The position numbers were made by a program, and so were the translations under genes. The notes below the pieces were generated by a model. That model saw only the letters and a list, made by a program, of their open reading frames with translations. It was not told where the DNA came from and searched no databases. From Numida meleagris (Eukaryota > Chordata > Aves > Galliformes > Numididae), in the NCBI RefSeq assembly GCF_002078875.1, contig NC_034412.1:82787575-82851574 (forward strand): a stretch of DNA of 64,000 nucleotides. Reading direction: 5' to 3'. This document shows, piece by piece, positions 39,701 through 53,143 of this stretch; positions within the stretch are counted from its first letter, which is position 1, and every line of letters begins with the position of its first letter.

Positions 39701-42700
39701 GGCTTTTACATATAATTTTATCTAGTCCAGAAATATTAGAATACTGTGTAATTCAATTTTATTTTTTTCTTTAATGTCTGGACCTGAATTAATAGGGCAT
39801 TACTTTTCATCCTGATATCAATCTTGTTCCTTTCATTCAGATCCGAATTCCTTTGTAGTACATGATTTAATTCACTAAAATGAGGTAAAATGAAACCCTG
39901 GTCGAAGGAGCATTAAATAACACATATTTGGTGGCACATGTGATGCAGCAGCCTGATGTTGTAACTGGTTCTGTTTTCTCCCTCTTTGAGTTGGTCAGAG
40001 ACTTTTAAACTTTTTTTACCCTTAGGAGCTGTTGCTGTCTATGGTTGTTCCCCTCTCGCCTTAAGGAAAATCAGCTCGTCCATTATTAAATGAGATTAGA
40101 GAGATTAAAAATACACTTCTCTAACATGTCCTTAGATTTTTTTTTTAAACAATCTTGAACTCAGACTAGCTTGGTGTACCCTAACTGAGGATCAGTGCTG
40201 CCTTTAGAGGGAAATCAGCTTCGATTTGACAGCTATTTTTGTTTCAAGATAGTATGCACACCAGTTTTTCTGCTGAGGCCTGGCTCTCAGGGACAGTTGC
40301 ACACGCATGGCTGACTGTGCATCAAATGCTGTAATCCAAAGGGATGCTCCAGGTCATGATTATTTAATTAAAAAAAAATAAAGGAAGAAAGGAAAGGAAA
40401 AAGAGAAATCTCAGCCCAAAGAGATGCGGTACCAACATGTGGCCTTGCACCAAGCAAATATTTATCAAGTTGGAAAGCAGAGGAGTATCTGTGCTTTTCA
40501 GACCGCTTCTATTCAGTATTCTGCTTTTCTTCATCATGCATATACAACTAAATTAGTTGAATGGGTTTGGAGATTTAGGCTGAAAATGAAACTAGGCAAT
40601 ATCTTATACTGAGGGAAGGGTTTGACTCAGCACGTTAAAATGTGCTCAGCCCCTGATGTGAACTTGTGTACAACCTTAGAGCTGCATTATGTAGGGGGGA
40701 AGGTACTTGAGCAAGCGGAAGGGAAAATCCTGGGCCAGGCATTCCAACCTGGTGATTCAGCACCTCCAACCACCCCAGCAAGGTAGAGGCCATGCTGTCA
40801 GCATGCAGAGGGGCAGCTTGTTGATTCAAGGCTGCAATCTGTGTGCTAGTAGCTGGAGGCTGTATCTGCATCAGTAAGTAGTGCCGCGCAGTAGGTGAGA
40901 ATCTGTAGAGCAAAACAGCTGGTGTTGACAACATGATGTCCACGCTGAACATGTTTTGCAGAGGTTCCCTTTGGACTAGATCCAGTCCAGCTGAGTGAAC
41001 TAAATGCCTGTTAATGGCTGGTGTTCATTAGGTGCACTTGTGGAGACCATCTGATTCCTCCTTTGTGAAAACATTCAGTTTGTGAGCTTAGAGACCACTC
41101 TGCAGTGCAGAGCAAGGCATGGAAAATGGGGTGATTTGGATAGTGCCTTCAGAAGAGCCCATCTCAACTGAGCCAAAATGTGTGAAATTGGTGTCAAGAG
41201 GATGAACCTTTTTGTGATAATATATTCGTCAGTTGTCCTGCCAGGTGCTGTGTCTGGCATTGTAGGTAGTAAAGATGGGATTTAGTATGTGTTTTTGGTT
41301 TGTTTGTTTTTTTTTTACTTTTGCTATAATTTATAGTCAATAACCCTTCACTCTTCTCCTGTGCTTCTAAAAGAAGCGTGTTAATCCTGGAGGAGTCTGT
41401 TCTACATTTCCAGCTCTGTTCTTCTTTCTGAAGTAATACTCTTCTCTGTTCTGCTGGCAATTCCTCTTCCCCAAACACCTGTTTAATTTTCTTCTTCTAG
41501 AGCTGTGAAGGTAGACTATTGATCAAGCTGCCTCCAACCCTCTTCATGAAGTCACTTGTAGCCTTGGTTAGGTCTGCAGCCTTGCTCTTCAGCTATGTCT
41601 GCTTCTCTGGTGCTGCTGGGGCTCCCTGGTTCATGCCAGGACCCAGGCTCTGCAGTCACTGAGCCTTCTGCTTCAAAGCTACTTCTCCATGCTGGGTCAA
41701 GCAGTCTGCCACAATGACAGTCCTAGGGTGCTGTGGGGAAACCCCATCACTCAGGGAATGGGATTGTGCCTTAAAGCCCCAAATGCCTTCTTCTGGTTTC
41801 TTCTTCCTCATCAGTTCTGTTCAAGAATAACAAGATACAAATTGTATTTAGAATCTTATGTTGTGATTCTACAGTGTAGAACTCAGCTATAACAAATTTA
41901 ACTGCTTCTAGCAATAACTTTTGAAAAAGAATGTAACCAAAATGCCAGGAAAATACTGTGGACTGCTGTGACTGCAAGTTAGTATTAATATACCTGGATA
42001 TGCCTCTCGATTGTAGAAATGCACACATATATCTAAAATGTAGTAAATTTGTATACTACTAAATTCATTTCTGCAAATGTGTGTGATCATGTAGTTACAG
42101 TCTGCATTACTGCAAAACAGATGCACAAGGAAGCCGGATTGAGATTGTGCTGTCAGCTTCAATTTGTACATCCCCTGGCATCTGAGCACACTGCAGTGCA
42201 ACATTAGCTCTCAGTGAAGTTTTTGCTGCAACTACAGAAATTAGGATCAATGCCTGCCACTCTTCAGCAAGTAAATGCTATCCTTAACTGAGGAGTGCTG
42301 ACCTGGTCATCTTGCTCTATATATTTGTCACCCCAGCTCCACTGCAGCACACAAGAAAGTATTTAGAATGAAAGCAATGTCCATGGGGACCACATTCGCT
42401 AGTGCAGTAGACGACAGCATTGCTTCTGATTGGAAGTGCTCAGTGAAAGCTGTGACACAAGCACTTGGAGCAGAGCATCCTCTGGATCTTGCTATCTCTA
42501 GTGCACCTTGCTTCTGTCACTGCAGAACTGACATTGACCCAGCCTTTAGACCTTCATCTAGAAAGGAAGACAATGTCAGTACTTGGTTTTGCTTGTATAT
42601 GCAATGGAGCATGAGGTAGTCATTCAGTTCTGTTTAAGTTCTAACACTGCTTACAGACATTAGAGTCTACTGAAAGTGCTAGTTAGTACACAGAGACAAT

Positions 42701-45700
42701 AAAAATATTCTTTATAGATTTGATTTATAGGAACATGCTAAAGCCATTTTTAAGCAAGGCTGTAAGGAGGTAATATTGACATGTGGGAGCTTTATGGCTT
42801 ACATGTTTTTCTAATTAAGTATTCCATTTCCATCACTTCTTTTTTAAAGTCAGGGTTATTGCAATTACGCAGCATTTATAACTTGTCCTTATGAAACTGT
42901 TACATTGACTCAACAGAACATGGCACATTTCTTTAGACATGCTAATAGGGTATAAATGATATTTCTTCTGCATGCTTTGAATCTGGAGTGAAAGTCAGCA
43001 GGATTGAAAGGGACAACCATGAGTTCTTTGCCACGAAATTTTGAAGTGGTTTAAATCTTAGGAATCCTGAATCAGGCTGTTATGTTACAATAGCGTACGT
43101 AGGATATACAGCTTTTCAGGTACACATTAGCATCTGATTTTCATTCTCACAGTTGCCAGCTCTTCAAGTGCTGGTCTTTCTTCTTTTCTTTATACAATCA
43201 TAGTTATATTCTGAGTTTTATCAGTGTTTGACTTTATATTTTACTTTTTGAAATGCGCTGTTTGATACTTCAAGCCAGTTTAGTTATAAATGAAGCAATG
43301 AGAAAATAACATCCCAGTAAACTAATTATAAAAATTTCAAGTCAACAGTGCTTGGGAAAAACTGCTTTTGATTTATACTCATGTGTGTCAACCTCTGTAG
43401 TGATGATACAAGGGGGGAAAGATGAGATTTTTCAGAGAGAGAGAGTGCTTACTGTCATTTTTACCGGTGTTCACATAGTCTTCTCAAGACCATATACATG
43501 GCGTTGCCATTGTCTACAGCCATTTGAGAAAAAAAAAAGTTCTTTAAAACAGCATTGTGCTGTGCATTCAGAGTCTCACCATTTACGAAACTTACTCATG
43601 AAATGTTAACTTTTGCTTTTCATAACATAATTATTAATGTTCCAGTGTTACTTGTACAACACACTTGGCGAAATGTCATGCATAGATAGCCTTCCTATTC
43701 AAAAAGCAGTCTAGGAAAGATAGTATTTGATTGATTACATATGAGTAAATCTACTATTTCTAGCATCATTGCGGAACATACTTTATGCAAAAATATTGAA
43801 ATGTGTCGTTCTTTTAAAACAAAGATAGGCCACAACATCAGTAATTATAGGAGTCTTTATGCAGGTTCACAGCAGTACAGTGGTTCTCTTTCATTTGATA
43901 ATTACCTTGTTAAACTAGCGTCCAGCCAGCTCTGTATCTTTTTAAGAACAATAATCTGCTCATTAATTCATGGGAGAGCTGCAGCATTCTTCATCACAGT
44001 ATTGGCTTGTAAATTTAACACAGTTTCATATTTTCTGGACTGAAGTAAGCAGCCCCTTCTCAGATTACCTCTGGACAAGCCGTCGCTCTCTTTTTCCATT
44101 TTCTTATCTCTATTATTGTATTTTAACTTCTGCCATACTTAGTTGCCTGTATTTGCATGAGTTCTGCCCAGTGCTACATAAATGGCAATAACTCCCTGAT
44201 CAGTATGAACTGAGAGCATAGGACATTTTCTTCCCTTCTAACTGTGTTTGTTAAAATTATAAAATAGAACAACAGATACCACCTTCTTAATTCCTCACAA
44301 ATTTTCCAGGCTTGGCAGTGACATGGTTCATGTCACAGAGAATGGCAGATAGCACAGATAAGAGTCTTTTAACAAAACATGCAAAAGTTTCCTTGGATGA
44401 TGTGAGACAAAGTATAGGAGTTTCCTTGAGTGATAGGAGAATGGCTACACATCCTCAAAGGAAAGTTTCTTCCTTTCTTTGGTATTTCAAATGTAGCTCA
44501 GACTTGTTTTGTGGGATTGCTGAGAGCTGCTGACAGACTTAGATCAGTGGAAACCTTTTTTAAAAGTTGCATTTTCTTCTTTCTCTTCTTCCAGATGAAA
44601 TCTAACTTCCCGTTTGAGATCTTAGATGCCTGGTGCTTACTGAGAGTAGCAACAGTCAGTTCTATCCTGTTTCTGAACAAGCTTAAATATAGACATCTAC
44701 AAAGATAGCGATAATGAATCTCAGCTAATATCCTGTTTATTCTTACAGTGCTTTTGTATAGGTTCCTTTGCTGTCACTGAAGATGCTTTTATGATTTCTG
44801 TAATGTATTTCTCTTTCAAAACAGCACAGAAGCTTTCATCTGTCTGCCATCATTACTATTTACAATTGCAGTGGCACTAAAGATGATCTTTCTCAAGTTT
44901 CCAATCCACAGTATTTTCTCAGGCGCTTCAGAACTGCCAGAAGTTATGTCAGGGATAATACATTTAATATAGACTATTAAATCTGATGCCTTGAATTCCT
45001 CAAGACATGTCAGGAGTGACTCGAGCTCTTATTTGTTTTCCCACAGACCACATGAGAGCATCCTTTTATTTGAAATGAACCCAATTTTATCCATTGCCAA
45101 GAGTGCAATGAAAATTAGGATGGCTGAAAGGTCATAAGACACTTTGCTAAAGGTATTGCTCACCAGAGTCCTCCACCCAGTGCTCTAGACATGCTGCCGA
45201 GTAGGAAAGTCCAATTTTCTACTTAAAGAAAAATTTAAAAAAAGGATGGATGAGGGGGTGGGGTAGTAGTGTTGCAAAGTCCTTCTTTGCTGTTGCTTAA
45301 CGTGACATCTTAAGTAGTCTGTTCTTTTTTGTCCTTGTATGGTGGTTGAGTGCCCAGCTCGCTCACACGCTCTCACATCCTGACCTTGTGCGTAGTGTGA
45401 GAACATGAAAGTGGGAGAGGGCAGGAGAGGCTTGGCCTGCCACATCATCCCAGGCAGCCCCAAAGATGTGCCACACACCTGCCACCCCGGAGTGCCTCTC
45501 TGTAGCCTCTGGGGCTGCCTAATTCCCACATGGAGGGGAGGCTGAGCTGTGTGGAAGCACCCTGCAGTTCTTCCTATTGAGGAACCTCTGTGTGAACCCT
45601 TCTTCCCCTCCCCACCCGCTTTCACACTTAGAGCTACAAGGATCCTTGAAATGCTTTGGAAGCACCACTTCACAGAGTCATCCCACCCAGCAGAGCCATC

Positions 45701-46047
45701 TGTTAAAAGGTGGCTACATGTGCCTAGTTTTGTGGGGGATTTTTTTGATTGTTTGTTTGTTTTTCTAATTTTCATCGAGGAAGCCTCCTACAAGATTCAG
45801 TTAAGACCTTCCTTCTGTATCTAAATAGCAGTGCTTTCCTATGCAGAATTGTATTGAAGATCACCTGCATTTCCTTTGAAATTTGGAGAAACTGCTATTT
45901 AAGTTCAAAGGGACGCAGGCATTCATCACTGTTACATTTCTGTGGGTAGAAAATCTTCATTTGGATTTAGAAGGATGCCACATTTTGGTGTCTCAGGAAA
46001 TGTCTCCGTTTACAAATATGACACAAACTTCAGCTGGGAGCAGTTTT

Positions 46048-46285
46048 ATCATAGAATCATGTGAGATGGAAGGAACCCTTAAAGACCATCTAGTCCAACT
46101 CCCTTACAATGAACAGGGATACCTGCAGCTAGATAGGTGTTCGGAGCCCCATCCAGCCTGACCTTGTATTTCTCCAGAGACAGGGCAGCCATCACCTCTC
46201 TGTGCAACCTGTGCCAGTGCTTCCCTACCATTATCATAAAAATATTTTTTCCTTCTATCCAATCTAAATGTCCCCCATTTTTTTT
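46048..46285 (-). mobile_element. CR1 LINE 3' fragment (5'-truncated)
   Basis: The + strand starts ATCATAGAATCATGTGAGAT, continues with AAGACCATCTAGTCCAACTC, CCATCCAGCCTGACCTTG, CATCACCTCTCTGTGCAACC and CTATCCAATCTAAATGTCCC, then fades into T-rich sequence. This is the reverse complement of a CR1 3' end. About 240 bp remain, non-coding. Confidence 0.94.
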
Positions 46286-49200
46286 TATTGCCATGTCTGC
46301 AATATTTGGATACCTGAGCTCCTCCAGTCTGTATTACCAGCCACTTAGTGCCCTCTTCTCACAGTCAGTGGGGTCCTTCTGCAGGGCATGGGACCCCAAA
46401 GGGCACTCAGATTGGTACAGAGAGAGTAAGGGGCTCTGACTGCCAGTGAGTAAGCACTGTAGAAGAAGCTCAGAGAACAGATCTCAAATAATTATTTTCT
46501 ATGTTCATTTCTAGGATGTACTTGAGGCTGAGTATTTGGCTTATAACAGATGTGCAAAGAAACTTAGCAAAACTTTGGTCCTCCCCAGACTGTGGTGTTT
46601 TAAGTAAACATCAAGATGGATTTTTTCTTCATGTCATTTTTGAGGGCTCTAAGGTATTAACTCTGGTGATAGGTGATACAGTGAGCTGGATAAGTAGTAT
46701 TCTAAAAGCTCTGAAATAATGAGTCCAAGATGAATTGTCTTGCTCAAGCATGCATCTAGTATGTAGATGCTAAGAAGAAAAAGCAAATCCTCTGAGCTAT
46801 AACTCCTGAATTTTCACTACAAAATCAAACGTTTTCTTTTGACCAACTTTTGTAAAGCTTTGGACGAGATGCTGCCTGGTTGCAAAATTATTTCTGTAGC
46901 TCACCTCTTCTTTTACTAGTACTTAAATTATTCCTATGCTATTGTCACCTTGGCCACATTTTGCCTGATTTTGGAGTGAAAGTACTGAAATAACTTGGGA
47001 ACAGCTGTTTTCTCAGGATCAGCAAAATTGCTGAATAGCACGCCAAGTTACTTATTATTCTAAGAGATCCAATCTGATTTTAAGATCAAAGTCAATGAGG
47101 TCTCTGTAACCAAAAGCTGGAAAGCATCCATGATCTAACGGGACCTCCTGGGAGTTATATATCACCATGCAACACAAAGCTGTTATTTTTCTTTTGCTGT
47201 AAGTGTTGCTTGAGTTCTGAGAAGAATTCATGGAACTTGCACAGCCAAAAGTCTCTCTTCCACTTTGGCATCATTAATCCTGCGTTTTCTACAGCAAAAT
47301 ACAAATTAATTTTATGTAGCGCAGAGCTAAAAATCAAAGGTAATAAAACCTTGCAAGTTACTTCTAATCTTCTACAGCATGTCTGACTGCATCACATTAT
47401 CAATGGAGAAAAGACAGTTTCCATTTCAGCACACAGTCTTTGTCAGCTTTTATCATAAAACCTCTTGTTTTTATGAGGAAAATTACCATGCACTCATTTA
47501 TTTTGTCTCTGCCACTTTTATCATCTTGTAGGTGAACACTTCTGTACCCAGTGATTCCTGGCCAGTAGCTGTTCTGACAATCTGTGCTCTAACGTACTTT
47601 TTGGAGCAAGATTTTTCTTCTTTAATTCACAAACAAAGCAGTGCAGGTAATACTGTGCAAACAATGTATTGTATGCGATAAATAAAGCTGCTGGCTGTTG
47701 CTATTGTTTGTGACTGAAGATACACTTCAACAAGTGGAAAAGATCTAAAGGATGCAGCTGGCAAAGGATCATATTATTGTCCACTCAGATGTGAATGTTA
47801 ATTCAGGTAGGATTGTTTCCCTTACTGCCTGTCCTAAACATGATGTTTCCACAAGAGTCAGTGACAGATACTTCGAATTACTGGCGTGGTTGAGGGGAGG
47901 ATTGCCAAAGGCACACAGAGGGGGTAGATGCCACATGCATACGGTGAGATGCAGTGAGGTTAGTGGCGGTGCCACTGCTGCATTTGAATGCGGACTTGAA
48001 TATCGAGGCTCGCTGAGAGCAAACCTATGGTGCTGAACAAGCACGTCGTGCATATGGCCAGTATTTTCACTAGTCATATTTTTAGCACCCAGGATAGCTT
48101 TGGTCTGTATTTCCACAGCTCTTACAGGTGAGAAAGCCTCTCAGAGGCAAAAAATAATTTAACATCCAATAGAAAAGGGCAGTGCTTTTTCAACCATGTG
48201 GCAATTGTGCATTGGATTTGTGAGGTTAAACTGGTAGTGATTCATAGCTGTCTCGTTCTAAAAAGGAGAGGTAACCTGCTAGGTCCTTGTGAAAGACTGA
48301 AGATCTTCCGTATCACTCTTTCATTCATATCTTTTTAGGCAGTAGTGGCAATCTTTATAGACTGCATCATCTTGTCTGTGTCTGTCATCTGTCTTGTAAC
48401 TGGTAGGTATCCATGTATATATGGTTAAGGAAGTATAATTAAATAAATTATACGATAATTTTATTAGCTGACAAAAAGATGAACTTCTACACTTTTTCCC
48501 CTAGAGAAATACCATGACATTTGTGTAGATGTGAATTAAAAATGCCACATAGATAGGGCCTGGACTTTGAACTCTGTTGAAAATGGAATATATATAGCTG
48601 TCAAAAACAGTAACAAAAAACTAGACAGTGAGGAGGCAGGTCTGTCATTCAGGCAGACTGAGCTTACATACATTCACTGTTTTCTGTATCTTGCACTGTG
48701 CAGTACTTGGTCATCAGGATGACTTTTATCAACCATTCAGCTGACAGAAGTCCATTGAAGATTGGCCTAACGGGGTGGGAATTGCCATGCTGTGATCCAG
48801 ATTACCAGAGGGCAGCTGGTAAAGGCTGGATACGGTTCCCCTCTGTGCTCATGTCAAGCTAAGCAGGTGTTACGTCTGTTTTTGTGTTATCTGATTATTC
48901 ATTTAACAGAAATTGCCAAATAGTGAAAGAAACTGACAGCTTCTTTTAGCTAAAGAGAGCAGAATTGACTGGAATGCAGCATTTACTTCTTCCCTAATGT
49001 CACGTTTGTTTGAAATACATATCTGTGTTCAGTTAAGCTCGGTTTTCTCAAGCAGCTGCTTGTGCTGCTTCAGATGCAAACCAGGCTTGAGTCTTTGCTT
49101 TATATCTTCTAATGTCCAAAAGTGGCAACAAGGATCAGAGAAAATTGAAATGGAGGACCCTATTTCCAGGAAAATGTTCTACGGATACAAATGGCTTCGA

Positions 49201-51507
49201 TTAAGTAGATTTTATTTCGATATTTCATCATTTCCAAACTTCTGTGGCTACTCCTAAAGTGCTGCTCTTATTTACCAGCACTTACAGATTTGCAAAGAGT
49301 GAGGACTTCATGCTTTTGTGGGCTCCTCTCTGTTTTCTGTCCTTTGCTGTTCCCAAGATCAACCGCTGGCTGGCAGGGAGGGCACGGTGCCTTCCCACTA
49401 CCCCACACCATGTAAGCTGTGTGCTGCCTTTGTGTACCAGGTGGAGCTCTTAATATGTGTTGGATTGGTAGAAGCTGAATAGCAGGGCGCATTTTGTGTG
49501 TTACACAAGCTAAAAGTCACACACAAAGTGAAATGCTCACGTTCTTCTGACCCAGGAACCTCAGCTCTGAGTGCAGGATTGGTTGTGCCCATAGTGAAGA
49601 AGCGCTGTTTCCTTGCAGCAGTCAGACATCAGTGCAGTATTTTAACTGCCGTACTTTTCATTTTTATTCTTTGCATGTGTGAATGTGTATATTTTCAAGA
49701 GATTAAACTCATAACTTATTTGCATTTTTATTTTTAAAGCAAAGGACAACATTTTAATGTGCGCAGTATGAAGAGAGACCCTGAAACTCCCCTCTCTGCA
49801 CTACTTGTCAGTATAACTTTCTAGTACTTGCCTCCAATATGTAAAAAATTGGGTTGAAATCAGGGAGAGCAGTGGCTGATGGTTTAGTCTTTTGAGAGAA
49901 ATTTCATTCTGTGGGGAAAAGTCCCCGTTTAAAAGAGGGAATTCTAGTGGGTGGGGCCTGAATCTGATCTAACATTTGGTTTCCAGTGCTGTAAGTCATT
50001 GGGTTGGCGAAAGTTGCAAGACTAGTTTTATACCCGTATGAAATGAGCATTAGTCTCTCATTCCTGAATCTTAAGCGTTATAGCTATGAGTGGCAGAGGA
50101 AAACTCATTTGGGTAGGTCTGAATTAGGTAATAAAAATGGCTTTGTTTGCGGGGAGCTGGAACTGGATAGGAATTCAACCAATATCCCAAATCCCACCCA
50201 GGTCCCACTGCCTGCTGGGACAGCTCAGACAGTTTATCATCTGTGACCAATTCTCTTGTTCTGGGTTACATGCGGGGACCTGGGTGATATACAGAGAAAT
50301 GACAGAAGCATCTCCACTCTGTCACCCAGGTACCGCAGTTCATTTCACAAGGTCTCTAAAATAGATTATAGGATTGCAAATATTTGTTAGAACCGGCCTT
50401 GGCTATTCACTGATTTTAAACAATTGCACGACTGTCACACTAGGTCCCTAGGTGCAAAAAATCAATGATAATGCTGGAGTACTTCGGTCATTGTTATTTT
50501 AGAAAATCCCTAATCAAAACAAGTGTAAGTGCTGATGTGTGCTCAGTGGTGGAGTTTTGTGTGTTCCTTGGAACGATGATATTCCCTGGAGAGAGAGGAA
50601 AGGATTAGAAATGATAACCACTTTTTAAATACATCAGCTTGCTCATGTGCACGGTGTTTTTTATCAGCTTTACAGCAAAAGCTTCATTTGATTTGTGCAG
50701 GGATGTGGATAATAAGGAGAGAGGCCAGCGAGCTGATTTTTATAGTCCGTTTGTAGCTTAAACAAAGATCTGGGATTTTGCGGATAAAGACCAACTGAAA
50801 TACAGCAGATTATGCAGCTTTGGGTTTTTTTCAAAGATTTGTAAATTTTTCCCCCACACGGTCTGCTTTTCCTGTGTCCACTCACTCTGCATGAAAACAG
50901 GGAGCTGTGAAACAGTATTTCTTACAGAACTTCATCAAATCCTGCTCTTTGATCGTGGCCAATCCTTTGTGTCAGGGAATATCAGGGAATATACCACGCT
51001 CAGGTGCTGGTGCATGTGTGCTGAACGTGGTCAGAACTCAGGCCATCGTGATAACAGCAGGCATCGGCTGCGCTGGGTGGACGTAAGGCAGTGGCATGGT
51101 TCCAGGTTTCTGGGACACAGCTGTAAACTGGATGAGAGATGTCTTGACCAATCTGTACGGCAGTGGTACGTCCCTCCCTGCCACCAGGTTCCCCAGCACA
51201 GGCAGCAGTATTTTCAACAACTTCGTTTGATTTCTTGTGAGCACTGTATGTTTTGTGCTTACATTGGGATCACCTGAATGCAAAGTGACTTCCGATCGCT
51301 GAGAGCTAAGTACAGACTGCTGCCCAGGTCCAGTGCTGCAGCTCCTGCCTGTCTCTGCAGCTCCTAACTTGTGTCCTTGCAAAGCCAAGCAAGATGCCTT
51401 CATGGCAAAGCTGAGCCTTAGCTGGAAATGCAAAGATCCAGGTAAATAAAGGCATCGCAGAGGTGCTCTATGAAAGAATCTGCATTATTTCTAAATGCAT
51501 AGCAGGA
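46286..51507. other. Intronic sequence with candidate regulatory motifs
   Basis: No gene recognised. It holds a stretch with composition like conserved non-coding DNA (47530-47740), a stretch with retained CpGs (47880-48060), a CTCF-like core (48804-48817), and a mixed-composition block before the next CR1 (50890-51440) with a 10-bp tandem duplication at 50973-50992. Open frames of 128 and 131 codons overlap on opposite strands at 50891-51433 without recognisable domains. Confidence 0.5.
48804..48817 (+). promoter_or_regulatory. Candidate CTCF-like core motif
   Basis: ACCAGAGGGCAGCT matches the 3' part of the CTCF core (NNANNAGRGGGCRSY). The usual leading CC is TT here. Seen as a motif only; occupancy is unknown. 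Confidence 0.3.
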
Positions 51508-51777
51508 ATGATGAGAGGTAATGGCTTTAAGTTGCACCAGGAGAGGTTCAGGTTGGGTATTAGGAAAAATTTCTTCTCAGAAAGAGTGGTGATGCAGTGG
51601 CACAGGCTGCCCAGGGAGGTGGTGGAATCACTGTCCCTGAAGGTGTTCAAGAACCGTGGAGATGTGGCACTGAGGGACATGGTTAGTGGGCATGGTGGGG
51701 ATAGGCTTGTGGTTGCACTAGGTGATCTTAGTGGTCTTTTCCAGCCCTTATGATTTTATGATTCTATGATTCCATGA
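51508..51777 (+). mobile_element. CR1 LINE 3' fragment (5'-truncated)
   Basis: Contains GAGAGGTTCAGGTTGGGTAT, AAATTTCTTCTCAGAAAGAG, GTGGCACAGGCTGCCCAGG, GATGTGGCACTGAGGGACAT, and GGTCTTTTCCAGCCC followed by a TATGATTCTATGATTCC tail. This is a standard sense CR1 3' end. The 96-codon frame at 51463-51753 is the residual CR1 C-terminal sequence and is not a host gene. Confidence 0.95.
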
Positions 51778-53143
51778 AGATGGACAAGGTGGAGAAGCAG
51801 TACTATTCTTTTGCTTATTCTGGTGAAGTTTTTTTTGTCCAGTGTTGGAGGAAGTGGATCTTTTAAATTCCTTTTCAGCTTAGCACAGAGTTTAGCTTCA
51901 TTCAGAACTTGAGGAGGAACTGTTGGTCACATTTATTTCTAAGTTAAGTTCCGGAGGAAACAAATACAACAACAAATTCATGTTTCCCTGCAGCACTTGG
52001 AAAACAAGCACTATTTCATCCACTGTGTACACGACCACCTAGAGATTCAGCTGACTAAAAATCCACTAACCACAGCTGAATCTGCAGGGAAGGTTCCCCT
52101 GGCGGGGGAGGTGCGCAGAGCGGCTCTGCAGCGTGATGCAGCAGGCAGAGCTCGAGGAGGCTCTGGGGGGCATCAGGGCACAGAGGGGTCAACCGCAGTC
52201 ATTTGTAAAACAAATAAGGGAATGTTTCTGACTTACACATTTTACTGATAGACTTTCAATACACTTTACATTTTCAGTGCACCATCCATTTTAATAATTA
52301 TTATTTTTTTAAAGCTGGATATAGAAATTGAAAGAGGTGGTACAGACAAAACAGAGCCTTCTTAAATAAACTACATCTTCTCGTAGGAAGATTGAGGCAG
52401 CTGTCAGTGAGTTGGAAGAACTCAGGGACAGGAGCTCAGGTTGCTTTTAATAGTGAGACTGTCCCTAGTTTTAGAAGACTGCCAGATGTTTTCAGCTTGT
52501 GTTTGCAGATTTGCCATCTTTGCCGTAGTCTTATCATATCTCATGTGCAAGTGACAACCTGATGTAAGATTCCTGAGGAAGGCTCAGACTGAGTGATCAG
52601 TTACTGTATATTCCATCTGTAAAGTACTCTGGCTTCCTAGTGAGGTTGAGATGCTGGCTGGGTGTTTGAGTACTGAGAGTCAGGCTCTGCTGCTAGCTCT
52701 CCTATTAGCTATCACCTAATCTTGCATCAAATTCAGTGGGATTATCTGTTGCTGAATGCAGTATTATTAAACATGAGTTAGGGTAGCTGATGTATTCCTC
52801 AAAAGAATACACAACAGTTCGTAATAGAAATTGTTTTGAAAATGTATTTTCTAAACTCCTTGACTACACATAAAGAGAAAAATCTCAGGAAAAATATTCA
52901 AAACTTTCAGACTGTTAGGACCTATGCTTCCAAGTAATCAGAAAATGCATTGTGTTTTGCGGTGTGCTTTTGAATGGTACCAAGCTGTGAGTTTAGCTCA
53001 TGCTTAGTCCTCCTGCAGGTGTCTGGACACAACAAAGTTCTGAAAGAGCTGCTTTTTGTATGGCTGACTTTGAAAGCACCAAGGTGGTAGTAGAGCTGCT
53101 GCTGAAGGACTGACAGGGAACTGCCATCCTCAGTAGGGTGAAA

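Larger units (their letters stand above)
28994..46047. other. Downstream LDB2 intron, repeat-poor
   Basis: Seventeen kilobases without a recognised gene or CR1 copy. Contents noted: a GC-richer block at 30600-31150 with overlapping frames on both strands, A/T tracts at 33169-33200, 34658-34673 and 39685-39700, a C-run plus T-run near 35867-35889, a GC-rich patch at 36510-36650, and a GC-richer patch at 45340-45720 containing the longest open frame (196 codons, - strand). None shows a recognisable protein domain. Confidence 0.5.

Noticed and set aside
48811..48831. E-box plus GATA composite (CAGCTG then GATA) as an LDB-complex autoregulatory site
   Set aside because: Spacing is close to known composites, but the GATA half-site is GGATAC rather than WGATAR, so the match is weak.
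51463..51753. 96-codon + strand open frame with a plausible start
   Set aside because: It is the residual C-terminal sequence of a 5'-truncated CR1 element, not a host gene.
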